Source of the DNA: an uncultured Clostridia bacterium
GTDB taxonomy: Bacteria; Bacillota; Clostridia; Oscillospirales; Ruminococcaceae
Length of the DNA: 64,000 bases
Direction of reading: 5' to 3'
NCBI GenBank assembly: GCA_947627045.1
Contig: CANQUM010000002.1
Coordinates: 120,464-184,463, forward strand
Shown here: positions 33,155-42,018 of the stretch, piece after piece
Numbering within the stretch: the stretch's first letter is position 1
Layout of the letters: each line of letters starts with the position of its first letter
The notes under the pieces: model-generated
Seen by the model: only the letters and a program-made list of their open reading frames with translations
The model's database searches: none
Told to the model about the DNA's origin: nothing
Made by a program: the position numbers and the translations under genes

Positions 33155-35128
33155 ATGAACATTCAGGACTATGAAAAGTTTGACAGGGAAAACGCTTATT
33201 ACGGCAATGATCTGGGTGCCGTTATCATTGATAATGAGACTCATTTCAAGGTATGGGCTCCTGAGTCGGCAATTGTTATCTTAAATTTGTACAGAGAGGG
33301 CGAAGGGGATAATCTTATTGAGAGTGTTCCTATGCGCAAGCTTGAAAAGGGCGTATGGTTTGTAACTGTTCCAAAGAACTTAGACGGAACATTCTATACC
33401 TACACATTTGAGTATAACGGTCAGCGTCGGGAGACTATTGACATATATGCTAAGGCTTGCGGCGTCAACGGAGACAGAGGAGCAGTTGTTGATTTTAATA
33501 CGACTAATCCCGAAAACTGGGAGAAAGTAAAAAATCCCGAATGCAAAAACCCCTGCGACACTGTTATATATGAAACAAACGTCAGAGATTTTTCCATTGA
33601 CAAGACAAGCGGGGTAAGCGAAAAAAACCGAGGCAGGTTTACGGCGTTCACCGAAAGCGGAACGTCTTATAAAGGTACGGCGACCTGCCTTGACCATTTA
33701 AAGTCTTTGGGAATCACACACGTTCATCTGCTTCCTGTATTTGATTTTGCAACTATAGACGAGAGAATTCCCATAACCGAAAATCAAAATTACAACTGGG
33801 GTTATGACCCAAAAAATTATAACTGCTTAGAAGGTTCATATTCAACAAACCCGTATGATCCCAAAATCAGAATAAGAGAGTTCAAGATGCTCATTCAGTC
33901 TCTTCACGAAAATAATATCGGTGTGATAATGGATGTGGTTTATAATCATACATATGAAAGTGAAAATTCCTCCTTTCATAAAACATTTCCATTCTACTAT
34001 CACAGAACTTCTCAAGGCTGGTTTTCAAACGGGTCAGGCTGCGGAAACGAGCTCGCCTCCGAACGTGCAATGGTCAGAAAATACATTCTCAATTCGGTTG
34101 AATTTTGGGCAAGAGAATACAAAATAGACGGCTTCAGGTTCGACCTTATGGGGCTTATTGATATTGAAACAGTCAACTTAATAAGAGATAAGCTGAATGA
34201 GATAAATCCTCAGATACTTATGTATGGTGAAGGCTGGACAGGCGGTGAATCTCCGCTTTCCTCTGCAAAGCTCTGCTTTAAGTGGAATTCTTATCAATTT
34301 GCAAGAGTAGGTCTGTTCAATGATAATTTAAGAGACGCTGTAAAGGGTTCGGTTTTTAATATTTACGACAAGGGTTTTGTAAGCGGAAATCTAAACACTG
34401 TAAATACAATAAAACGAGGTCTTGCGGGAAGTGTTCCGCACAGCCAACTGATCGGCAATGATGAGGCTTGCTTTGCCTATAATCCCTCCCAGACTGTTAA
34501 TTACTGCGAGGCTCACGACAATCATACGCTTTGGGATAAGCTCACAGTCAGTGCGGAGAACTTCACTGCTGATGAGCGAATAAAAATGGATAAGCTCTCG
34601 GCAGCAATCGTTTTACTCTCTCAGGGTGTTCCGTTTTTAGAGCTTGGTCAGGATTTCCTGCGTTCAAAGCCCAAAATCCCGAACGACCGAGAAACATTAG
34701 ATAATAAATACATTCCGTTTAACGGCAACAGCTATAATGCGCCTGATGAAACAAACTCTATAAAGTGGGATCAGAAAGCGGAAAATATCAGCGTATTCAG
34801 ATATTACAAGGCATTGATTGCACTGAGAAAAAAATATCCGCAGTTAAGGCTCAGAAAAAGAGAATGCGTTGAATCGCAAATGAGATTTTTCGACACGGGA
34901 GACAGCAGCATAATTGGCTATACACTTAAAAACAACGACCCAAAAAACAAATCTGTTATTGCAATACTGCTTAACCCGTATACTAATGATAGAATTGCTT
35001 ATCTTCCCGAAGGGGAGTATACAATCATACTGAACTCCGACGGAAAAGACGAATCAAAATCTAACAGAACTATATCAGGTCAGGTTCAGCTTGACGCTAT
35101 ATCTGCTCTTGTTCTTTTGAAAAAATAA
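33155..35128 (+). CDS. pulA: Type I pullulanase
   Basis: 657 aa without a signal peptide, so cytoplasmic. N-terminal CBM48-like domain (HFKVWAPESAIVILNLY, residues about 25-110), then a GH13 barrel. Type I signature YNWGYDPKNYN near residue 213, MDVVYNHTYE near 260, nucleophile region GFRFDLMGLID near 327, acid/base MYGEGWTGGE near 358, and EAHDNHTLWDKL near 450. It hydrolyses alpha-1,6 branches in pullulan and in limit dextrins from glycogen or starch. Monocistronic, ended by a terminator. Confidence 0.94.
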   Translation: MNIQDYEKFDRENAYYGNDLGAVIIDNETHFKVWAPESAIVILNLYREGEGDNLIESVPMRKLEKGVWFVTVPKNLDGTFYTYTFEYNGQRRETIDIYAKACGVNGDRGAVVDFNTTNPENWEKVKNPECKNPCDTVIYETNVRDFSIDKTSGVSEKNRGRFTAFTESGTSYKGTATCLDHLKSLGITHVHLLPVFDFATIDERIPITENQNYNWGYDPKNYNCLEGSYSTNPYDPKIRIREFKMLIQSLHENNIGVIMDVVYNHTYESENSSFHKTFPFYYHRTSQGWFSNGSGCGNELASERAMVRKYILNSVEFWAREYKIDGFRFDLMGLIDIETVNLIRDKLNEINPQILMYGEGWTGGESPLSSAKLCFKWNSYQFARVGLFNDNLRDAVKGSVFNIYDKGFVSGNLNTVNTIKRGLAGSVPHSQLIGNDEACFAYNPSQTVNYCEAHDNHTLWDKLTVSAENFTADERIKMDKLSAAIVLLSQGVPFLELGQDFLRSKPKIPNDRETLDNKYIPFNGNSYNAPDETNSIKWDQKAENISVFRYYKALIALRKKYPQLRLRKRECVESQMRFFDTGDSSIIGYTLKNNDPKNKSVIAILLNPYTNDRIAYLPEGEYTIILNSDGKDESKSNRTISGQVQLDAISALVLLKK

Positions 35129-35149
35129 ACATAAACGGTTAATATATTT

Positions 35150-35180
35150 AGGTGTCAATTTTAATTGGCACCTTTTTTGT
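35150..35180 (+). terminator. Terminator of pulA
   Basis: AGGTGTCAATT pairs with AATTGGCACCT and is followed by TTTTTT. Confidence 0.9.
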
Positions 35181-35187
35181 ATATGAA

Positions 35188-35223
35188 AAATCCGCCTTTG
35201 ATATACTTATCAGAGGCGGATTT
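35188..35223 (-). terminator. Terminator of the GH5 gene pair
   Basis: AAATCCGCCT-TGATA stem (35188-35203 with 35208-35223), followed on the minus strand by T-rich sequence. It lies 22 bases past the stop of the 35245-37434 gene. Confidence 0.88.
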
Positions 35224-35244
35224 AATGTACAGCATTAGCGTTGC

Positions 35245-37434
35245 TTATTTGAATTTAACCTTACCAAGATTCTTCCAATCACTGTATTTTGCTTTACCTG
35301 ACTTACCATAATTAGCAAACGCTCTTACTCTTACATAGTAAGTCTTGCCCTTCTTGAGCTTCTTGCTCTTAATTGTAATCTTAGTATTTTTAACTGACTT
35401 CTTGTTTACAACTATATTCTTATTCTTGAACTTATTGCTTTTAGATACCTGCACTTGGTAACCGTTAGCCTTGCTGACCTTCTTCCATTTAACTGTGATC
35501 TTCTTAGCTTTGCTCTTAAGCGTAACCTTCTTGATTTTAGCCTTAGTCATTGCCTGCTTAGCCTGCTTCTTGCTTATTGTCTTAGGAACTGCAGGTGTTA
35601 CCTTGTTTCCAGGTGTTGTTGTTCCCGGTTTAGCTGTTTGGTTTCCTTTGTTATTACTGCTGTTATTAGTGTTATTGTTGTTGTTATTGTTGTTATTAGT
35701 GTCAGACGGCTTCTTTACTTTGCCAATCGTTTTTAGTATTTTACCGTCTGCGTCAAGAAATTCAATGCGTCTGATTAAGAATACATAGTCCGAAGCCGTT
35801 TCCCATGCAATCGTTGATGCAGAAACGCTATAGCTGTCTCCCTCTTTTATAGGGTCGGCAAGCTCTAACACTGCATTCAATGCAGTTTGTCCCAACATTT
35901 GATCTTCGCCAGATTTTGAATCTGTTGTTGTTTTTTCGCCGATTGTCGCTGACAAATCAATAAATGCCCAAGGATTCAGCGAAGTATCAGGTGCACTGTC
36001 AAATATATATCTGATTGAAGTTGCTCCTGCCATAGATGCGTCTGCAATTCCGCTTGCCAAGACAACCGAGCCTTTGCCGCTGTAAATCAAACCGAGAGCA
36101 TCTTCCTTTGACATAGGCGGAACATAAATATTTTCTGTATCTAAAGGAACAAAAGTTCCGTCTGTAAGTTCTTTAGATAACTGATCTATAACCTTTGCGT
36201 TAGATTCTAATTGTATTTTATAGTTAGTTCTTGAATAAAAGCCATTATTTGTATCCCACAAAACAGGAATAAAATTATAACTTTTAATCAGTCTAAGCAT
36301 ATAATCCAGTGCTTCTGATGAATCGGTAACATCTGCATCACTGGCAAAATGACCGTTATAGCTTCCAGTTGTCTCGCCGATAAATACCGGTACTCCCTTT
36401 GATGTAAACGCACTCTTTAAACGTTCCAGCTCAATAACACTGTATTTTCTCCAGTTATCATTACCTATTGAATTCTGCCAGTATATACTGTTATCCACAT
36501 AATGTACAGATACCATCAATCTGTCCTTAGTTTTATCTGTAGGCATAATGAATTTATCACTTGTGGTATTGTCAATGTTCGTAAAATATCCTGATGCAAT
36601 CAACATTCTCTTTTCATTATTTCCGCCAGTAGCTCTTACTGCGTCCACAAACGCCTGATTTAATGTATTAGTCCACTTATATGCCTCGTCAGCCGGAAGG
36701 TCAATAATTGTTGCAGTATCATTGATTGATTTATTTTCTCCAACCAAATTTCCATTATTATCATACTTTTGAGTATAAATTGTGCCGTCTTCGTTAAGCT
36801 TATAAGAGCCTCCGCCTAAATATTCATTAAATCCCTCAAAAATCAGATAATCGGAATAATCCTTGAAATATTCCGCGATCTGCGTCCAGAGATGCTTGAT
36901 TGTTTCAGCACACTCATCTAGAGTACCAAAAGTCGTGTAGTGCCTTATTACGAACTCATCATAATGGTGCATATTTATAACAGCATACAACCCCGCATTA
37001 CGGCAATAATCAACTATTTCCTTAACTCTGCCTATATACTGAGGATTTATAGTATAAGTTCCGTCCTCAACCATCATATTACCCCAATATACAGGAATTC
37101 TAACAGTCTTAAAGCCTGCATCTCTCATTCCATTAATAATTTCCTGTGTAGTAACAACCGCTCCCCAGCATTTTTCAAAATCCTGAGGCTTTGTTCCCGG
37201 ACCTGAGGAAGAGCCCGAAGTAACATTGTTTCTTTCAAGCCAGTAGCCCTCCATAGTGTTACCGAGATTGATACCCAATCCCATATCATCAGCATACTGC
37301 TGTGCAGTCATATTGTCACGCATAGCGCCATTATCAGCACCATCAGCCGACCCTATCACAACTCCCTGCAACGACAAAGAGCCCAACATCGTACAAGACG
37401 CCAATAAACAAGAAATAATTTTCTTTACTCTCAT
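35245..37434 (-). CDS. Secreted GH5 glycoside hydrolase with Lys-rich Fn3 tail (729 aa)
   Basis: Signal peptide to about residue 30, then a GH5 barrel (about 40-400): NLGNTMEGYW, TVRIPVYW, INMHHYD, acid/base Glu in FEGFNEY and nucleophile Glu in FIGETTGSY. Residues about 440-580 form a beta-rich accessory domain shared with the other two GH5 proteins in this window (SIRYIFDSAPDTSLNP, DYVFLIRRIEFLD), perhaps carbohydrate-binding. An Asn-rich linker and a Lys-rich Fn3-like C-terminus follow. Likely an endo-beta-glucanase, but GH5 covers mannanases and xylanases, so the substrate is not certain. It starts 42 bases after the preceding GH5 stop with AAGGAG, so it is probably second in a two-gene operon. 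No dockerin. Confidence 0.88.
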   Translation of the reverse strand: MRVKKIISCLLASCTMLGSLSLQGVVIGSADGADNGAMRDNMTAQQYADDMGLGINLGNTMEGYWLERNNVTSGSSSGPGTKPQDFEKCWGAVVTTQEIINGMRDAGFKTVRIPVYWGNMMVEDGTYTINPQYIGRVKEIVDYCRNAGLYAVINMHHYDEFVIRHYTTFGTLDECAETIKHLWTQIAEYFKDYSDYLIFEGFNEYLGGGSYKLNEDGTIYTQKYDNNGNLVGENKSINDTATIIDLPADEAYKWTNTLNQAFVDAVRATGGNNEKRMLIASGYFTNIDNTTSDKFIMPTDKTKDRLMVSVHYVDNSIYWQNSIGNDNWRKYSVIELERLKSAFTSKGVPVFIGETTGSYNGHFASDADVTDSSEALDYMLRLIKSYNFIPVLWDTNNGFYSRTNYKIQLESNAKVIDQLSKELTDGTFVPLDTENIYVPPMSKEDALGLIYSGKGSVVLASGIADASMAGATSIRYIFDSAPDTSLNPWAFIDLSATIGEKTTTDSKSGEDQMLGQTALNAVLELADPIKEGDSYSVSASTIAWETASDYVFLIRRIEFLDADGKILKTIGKVKKPSDTNNNNNNNNNTNNSSNNKGNQTAKPGTTTPGNKVTPAVPKTISKKQAKQAMTKAKIKKVTLKSKAKKITVKWKKVSKANGYQVQVSKSNKFKNKNIVVNKKSVKNTKITIKSKKLKKGKTYYVRVRAFANYGKSGKAKYSDWKNLGKVKFK

Positions 37435-37476
37435 AATATAGCTCCTTATTATTTATATTTGTAAATTCACCGTTGT

Positions 37477-39600
37477 TTATTTTGCTTTAAATTTAACTTT
37501 CTTCCAAGAACCTGTTGCCTTATTGGTCTTGCCATTAGCTTTATAAGTCTTATAAGCCTGAACTCTTACCCAGTAAGTCTTGCCCTTCTTGAGCTTATTA
37601 ACCTTAATTGTAACCTTCTTAGCGTTCTTCTTTAAGGTCTTCTTTGCAAGTATATTCTTGAAGTTCTTCTTAGCTGATACCTGTACAATGTAACCGGTAA
37701 CCTTGCTTGCCTTCTTCCACTTAACTGTTACCTTCTTACCCTTAGCACTAGCTTTAAGATTCTTTATCTTAGCTTTGTTTACTATCTTCTGAGCGTCTGC
37801 CTTAGCGTTTGACTTTGGAGCAACAGTTGTTCCCTTGTTTGCAGGCGTTACAGGCTTAACTGTGCTTCCACCGGTATTTCCGCCGATATTATTGTTATTA
37901 TTATTGTTGTTATTATTACTGCCGCTTGACGGTTTGTTTGACTTATCAATCGTTTTTATAACATTACCCTGTGAGTCTAGGAACTCAATACATCTTATCA
38001 AAAATACATAGTCTTTTGCATTGCTCCAGGATGCAGTATATGCAGAAACACTATAACTATCGTCCGCTTTTATAGAATTTTTTAAATTTAAAACGGCTGT
38101 CAAATTAGTTGCGCCTTCAATATCACTGCTGCCTGTTACAGAAACCTCTGAATCTATTCCGGCAACCGTTGCCATAAGATCAAATCCCGAATACTGATTG
38201 AAAGCAACGTCAGAAGCGCAGTCGAATACATATCTGATTTGAACAGCGCCTTCCATTGATTTATCAGCTTTTCCGCTTACCAACTCGGTGAGCTTATTAT
38301 AATTAACAACTCCAAGAGCTTCTTCTTTGGTCATAGAGGTAATTATCTCAGGTGCCGGTTCAGCCTCGCCCTTATATGCGTCCATAATAGAATTTATAAT
38401 ACCCTGCTGAGTAACCGCATATGTCGCTCTGTTAAACAAACCAAATCCGTGTACTCCATTCCAGCCATTATCCCAATATTCAGTAATCATTCCCATACTT
38501 CTTGCTGCCTTGCAAACCTCGTTTGCGAACAATTGACGGGATTGATTATTATCAGCATTATAAGTTGTCTTATCGATAGAACCCCATTCGCCGATAACTA
38601 CAGGATAACCATTCATAACAAATTTAGCATAGCATCTCTTGAATTGATCTTTCAATGCATTGATCTGCTCATCTGTTCCCCAAGTAGTAACTTTTCCATC
38701 CTCTTGTCCGCAGAAATCCCAAGGAGCATAGTAGTGTACAGAAATCATTATTCTCTTCTCGTCAGCAGGAATGGACTCGTCTCTGTTAGTATCGCTTGGG
38801 ATAACAAAGCCATAGTCGCCTACAGTGTAATTGATGTCGGTATTCCATCCCGGAATAAGAAGCCATCTTTTTGCATTGTTTCCGCCTGTCTTTCGAACTG
38901 AATCAACAAATATCTGATTATAATTATTGATTCTATTATAAATAGTAGCATCAGGTTTGTTATATGTACCGTCAAATACCTCGTTCATTGACTCATATAT
39001 GAGATGCTCGTCATAATCTTTGAACGTATTTGCAATCTGTTCCCATACCAAACCGTACTTTTTATTGATCTCTACCTGTTCTTCATCAGTGTAATATACA
39101 CGGGTTTTGTCATCCTTTATTTCCTTGTCTGTATATCTCGGCTTACTTATCATCCAGCCGCCATATACAGTAGTATATCCGTCGCCGTGCATATTGATAA
39201 TTGCGTATAGACCTTCATCTACACAGTAATTAACAACCTCTTTGATTCTAGCAAGCCAATCGGCGTTAATGGTATAATCAGGACCGTCGCCAATATAATC
39301 CAGATAAGAAATAGGAATTCTTACTGACTTAAATCCCTGTGCCTTTACTGCCTGGATAAGCTCTTTTGTGATTTTTGTACTTTGCCAAGCTGTTTCGTTA
39401 GGTGTTCCTGTGTTTGTTGCCTCAAGCTGATTTCCTACGTTCCAGCCTGGCTCCATAGCCTGTGTGATCTGTTTTTGATCCAAATTATCAAAAACATCGT
39501 TTGCAGGTTCTGCCGAAACAGTTGAAAAAGCTGAGAATGACATTGCACTTACAGCCATTACAACTGCCGAAATTCCTGCAATTATTCTTCTAAATTTCAT
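37477..39600 (-). CDS. Secreted GH5 glycoside hydrolase with Lys-rich Fn3 tail (707 aa)
   Basis: Signal peptide to about residue 31 (MKFRRIIAGISAVVMAVSAM). GH5 barrel with AMEPGWNVGNQLEA, SVRIPISYLDYIG, INMHGDGYT, acid/base Glu in YESMNEVFDG and nucleophile in VVIGEWGSID. The accessory beta domain at about 430-560 matches the neighbours (QIRYVFDCASDVAFN). Then an Asn/Gly linker and a Lys-rich Fn3-like domain ending KVKFKAK. It is close to the third GH5 gene over barrel and accessory domain, so the two are recent duplicates. It is first gene of the probable pair with 35245-37434, driven by the promoter at 39925-39954 and preceded by a palindrome-rich leader. Confidence 0.9.
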   Translation of the reverse strand: MKFRRIIAGISAVVMAVSAMSFSAFSTVSAEPANDVFDNLDQKQITQAMEPGWNVGNQLEATNTGTPNETAWQSTKITKELIQAVKAQGFKSVRIPISYLDYIGDGPDYTINADWLARIKEVVNYCVDEGLYAIINMHGDGYTTVYGGWMISKPRYTDKEIKDDKTRVYYTDEEQVEINKKYGLVWEQIANTFKDYDEHLIYESMNEVFDGTYNKPDATIYNRINNYNQIFVDSVRKTGGNNAKRWLLIPGWNTDINYTVGDYGFVIPSDTNRDESIPADEKRIMISVHYYAPWDFCGQEDGKVTTWGTDEQINALKDQFKRCYAKFVMNGYPVVIGEWGSIDKTTYNADNNQSRQLFANEVCKAARSMGMITEYWDNGWNGVHGFGLFNRATYAVTQQGIINSIMDAYKGEAEPAPEIITSMTKEEALGVVNYNKLTELVSGKADKSMEGAVQIRYVFDCASDVAFNQYSGFDLMATVAGIDSEVSVTGSSDIEGATNLTAVLNLKNSIKADDSYSVSAYTASWSNAKDYVFLIRCIEFLDSQGNVIKTIDKSNKPSSGSNNNNNNNNNNIGGNTGGSTVKPVTPANKGTTVAPKSNAKADAQKIVNKAKIKNLKASAKGKKVTVKWKKASKVTGYIVQVSAKKNFKNILAKKTLKKNAKKVTIKVNKLKKGKTYWVRVQAYKTYKANGKTNKATGSWKKVKFKAK

Positions 39601-39644
39601 AACAATACCTCTTTCTTCATAAAAATTATTAATACCAAAATAAG

Positions 39645-39920
39645 CATACGGTATACGCTTATTTTGGGTGTAGATAAAGTCTTTTTAGGGGAAGCCCTCT
39701 CTTGCAGGGCTTCCCCTCTTTTAAAATAGTCCACTGGACTATTTTAAAATTCACCCTTTTCGGAACGCCCTACGGATAATGAGTATTTCGCCGACTGAGG
39801 TCGGCGACAGGGCTCCGCCCTTGACCCGCAAGCCTTTTGAAAAAGGCTTAACCGAAAACTTTTAGTTGATTAAACTGAACCTTCTTCGACAGATTGAAAA
39901 ATCATACGGTATACGCTTAT
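39645..39920. mobile_element. Palindrome-cluster intergenic element bracketed by 18-bp direct repeats
   Basis: CATACGGTATACGCTTAT occurs at 39645-39662 and again at 39903-39920. Between them lie stacked palindromes: AGGGGAAGCCCT stem (39687-39717), a 15-bp near-perfect palindrome TTTTAAAATAGTCCA (39719-39749), CGCCGAC stem (39789-39806), AGGGC/GCCCT and AAGCCTTT stem (39830-39849). The GCTCCGCCCTTGACCCGCAAG stretch resembles a repeat I associate with gut Clostridia genomes. It has no coding capacity. It is best read as a MITE-like or REP-like insertion whose repeat may be a target duplication; that is inference. Confidence 0.55.
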
Positions 39921-39924
39921 AATT

Positions 39925-39954
39925 ATTATACAATAATTTTGTATAACAAGTCAA
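39925..39954 (-). promoter_or_regulatory. Promoter of the GH5 operon
   Basis: On the minus strand TTGACT (39949-39954), an 18-base spacer, TATAAT (39925-39930). The expected start, near 39918, falls in the outer copy of the 18-bp repeat. The leader to the GH5 start at 39600 is therefore about 315 nt and includes the whole palindrome cluster. Confidence 0.72.
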
Positions 39955-39980
39955 TAATTTTATAAAATTTTTCTATAAAA

Positions 39981-40014
39981 AATCAGAAGCAAGTTTTATG
40001 TCTTACTCCTGATT
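39981..40014 (-). terminator. Terminator of the third GH5 gene
   Basis: AATCAGAAGCAAG and CTTACTCCTGATT pair at 11 of 13 positions, followed on the minus strand by TTTTTT. It separates this gene from the downstream GH5 pair. Confidence 0.78.
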
Positions 40015-40036
40015 TTCTCTAAAAGTAAAATTTTAA

Positions 40037-41644
40037 TTACTTATTTGACTTATCAATAGTTTTGATAACATTTCCGTTTGAGTCAAGAAACTCAAGACTT
40101 CTTATCAGGAAAACGTAATCGCTTGCATTAGCCCATGAAACTGTGTATGCGGATATATTATAACTATCGCCTTGTTTTACCGCATTAGTCAGATTTAATG
40201 TCGCTGTTAGTTTAGTAACGCCTGTCTCGTAATTGCTGCCCTTTGCACTTATTTGTGAATTTGTTCCGGCAATTGTTGACGACAGATTAAGATATGTGTA
40301 CGGATTAAACGAAACATCCGATGCACAGTCAAAAACACATCTTACCTTTACAGCTCCCGCCATAGACGCATCAGCAGTTCCGCTTGCTAATGTTGTAGCA
40401 TTTTTTGTACTGTAAATTACCGCAAGAGCTTTATCCTTTGTCATAATATCAGGAGCAGACTCAGGATTTCCGCTGAATGCACTCATAATTGCATTTATTA
40501 TTCCCTGCTGAGTAACTTGATTTGACCATCTGTCAAATAATCCGAATGAGTCTGCACCTGTACCGTTTCCGTTATTATCCCAGATAACAGGTATCATTCC
40601 CATGCTTCTTGAAGCCTTACATAACTCGCTTACAAATTTAACCCTGCTGCTCTCGTTATTCTTATTAATTGCTCCGTATTCTCCGACAACTACAGGATAG
40701 CCCTTTATTACAAATGATGCGTAACATTTTGTCAACAGGTCTTTCATTGTCTGAATCTCAGAATCTGTTCCCCAGCTTGTTTTGTTCCACGAGCCGTCTC
40801 CGCAGAAATCCCATGGAGTATAATAGTGAACAGAAATCATTATCCTCTGCTCATTAGCGGGAATTGAATCGTCTCTATAAGAATCTGCCGGGATTTTAAA
40901 TCCGTAATTTCCCGTTGTATACTCAATGTCTGTGTTCCAGCCAGGAATAAGAAGCCATCTTTTTGCGTTGTTTCCGCCCGTTTTGCGAACAGTATCAACA
41001 AAAATTTGGTTGTAATCATTTATATTGGAATAGTATGTTCGGTTAGGCGTTGTATATGTACCGTCGAACTCCTCATTCATTGACTCGAAAATAAGATGCT
41101 CGTCACAGTAGCTGAAGGTTTCTGCGATCTGCCTCCATACGTTCTCATATTTTGCTTTTATTGCAGTTTGTTGGTCGCTCGACGCATTGCATAAAAGCCA
41201 TGAGCCTGCTACAGTTGTGTAACCGTCTCCGTGCATATTTATTATTACATAAAGTCCCTCTGATAACGCCATATCAACTACATCTTTAATTCTGCTTAAC
41301 CACCAAGAGTCAATAGTATAGCTTGGAGCGTAGCCTATTTTTGACAAATAAGATATCGGGATTCTTACAGTTTTAAAGCCTGCGTTTTTAACCATTTGAA
41401 ATGTTTGCTGCGTAATTTGGGGATTTCCCCATGCAGTTTCGCTAGGTACTCCGTTCACTGACGCTTCAAGCTGATTTCCTAAATTCCAGCCCGGACCCAT
41501 AGCCTCAGTAATTTGTGCTTGATTTAGATTATCAAAAGCATTGTCTTCTGTATAAGCCGTAACATTTACAGCCGCTGAAAATGATAAAGCGCTTATTGAC
41601 ATTACAACCGCAGATATTCCGGCAAGTATTCTCTTTAATTTCAT
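40037..41644 (-). CDS. Secreted GH5 glycoside hydrolase without Fn3 tail (535 aa)
   Basis: Start ATG 41644 with AAAGGAAAT upstream; the frame is open 19 codons further but without a ribosome site. Signal peptide MKLKRILAGISAVVMSISAL. GH5 barrel with AMGPGWNLGNQLEA, TVRIPISYLSKIG, INMHGDGYT, acid/base Glu in FESMNEEFDG and nucleophile in VVVGEYGAIN. Accessory beta domain at about 430-535 (KVRCVFDCASDVSFN to FLDSNGNVIKTIDKSNK). The protein stops exactly where its paralogue enters the Asn-rich linker, so it lacks the Fn3 tail and is presumably released. Substrate probably beta-glucan; not proven by sequence. Confidence 0.9.
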   Translation of the reverse strand: MKLKRILAGISAVVMSISALSFSAAVNVTAYTEDNAFDNLNQAQITEAMGPGWNLGNQLEASVNGVPSETAWGNPQITQQTFQMVKNAGFKTVRIPISYLSKIGYAPSYTIDSWWLSRIKDVVDMALSEGLYVIINMHGDGYTTVAGSWLLCNASSDQQTAIKAKYENVWRQIAETFSYCDEHLIFESMNEEFDGTYTTPNRTYYSNINDYNQIFVDTVRKTGGNNAKRWLLIPGWNTDIEYTTGNYGFKIPADSYRDDSIPANEQRIMISVHYYTPWDFCGDGSWNKTSWGTDSEIQTMKDLLTKCYASFVIKGYPVVVGEYGAINKNNESSRVKFVSELCKASRSMGMIPVIWDNNGNGTGADSFGLFDRWSNQVTQQGIINAIMSAFSGNPESAPDIMTKDKALAVIYSTKNATTLASGTADASMAGAVKVRCVFDCASDVSFNPYTYLNLSSTIAGTNSQISAKGSNYETGVTKLTATLNLTNAVKQGDSYNISAYTVSWANASDYVFLIRSLEFLDSNGNVIKTIDKSNK

Positions 41645-41669
41645 AATAATTTCCTTTCGTTTGATATAA

Positions 41670-41721
41670 TTGTAAAATATTTTACAATCAATATTATACA
41701 TAAATTGTCATATAAAGTAAA
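41670..41721 (-). promoter_or_regulatory. Promoter and palindromic operator of the third GH5 gene
   Basis: Minus strand TTTACT (41716-41721), 17-base spacer, TATAAT (41693-41698). An 18-bp perfect palindrome TTGTAAAATATTTTACAA lies at 41670-41687, right over the expected start site, where a repressor would act. The remaining gap to 42018 is AT-rich; a TATAAT at 41906-41911 could serve the divergent plus-strand gene. Confidence 0.5.
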
Positions 41722-42018
41722 TAATTCTTATTAATTTTTTATAAACTTTATATGTATAACTATACTTGACTTTTATTATATAAATTTTCACCTTACATAT
41801 AATTTTACCTTTTTGATTAGCAAACACTTGAATAACTGGCATATTATCATCACTGCTGCCAATAAATCTTTTATTAAAAGCCTTTATTTTTTTTAAAATT
41901 TATTGTATAATCAAGAGGTACGAAAAATAACGCAACAAAAATAAAACTAATATATTGAAAAATCAACTACAGCTTAGTACTAAGATAAGATAAATAAAAT
42001 TAAAGAACGGAGAGTTTT

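Noticed and set aside
39645..39920. Insertion sequence with transposase
   Set aside because: The 240-bp block has no coding capacity; at most a non-autonomous element.
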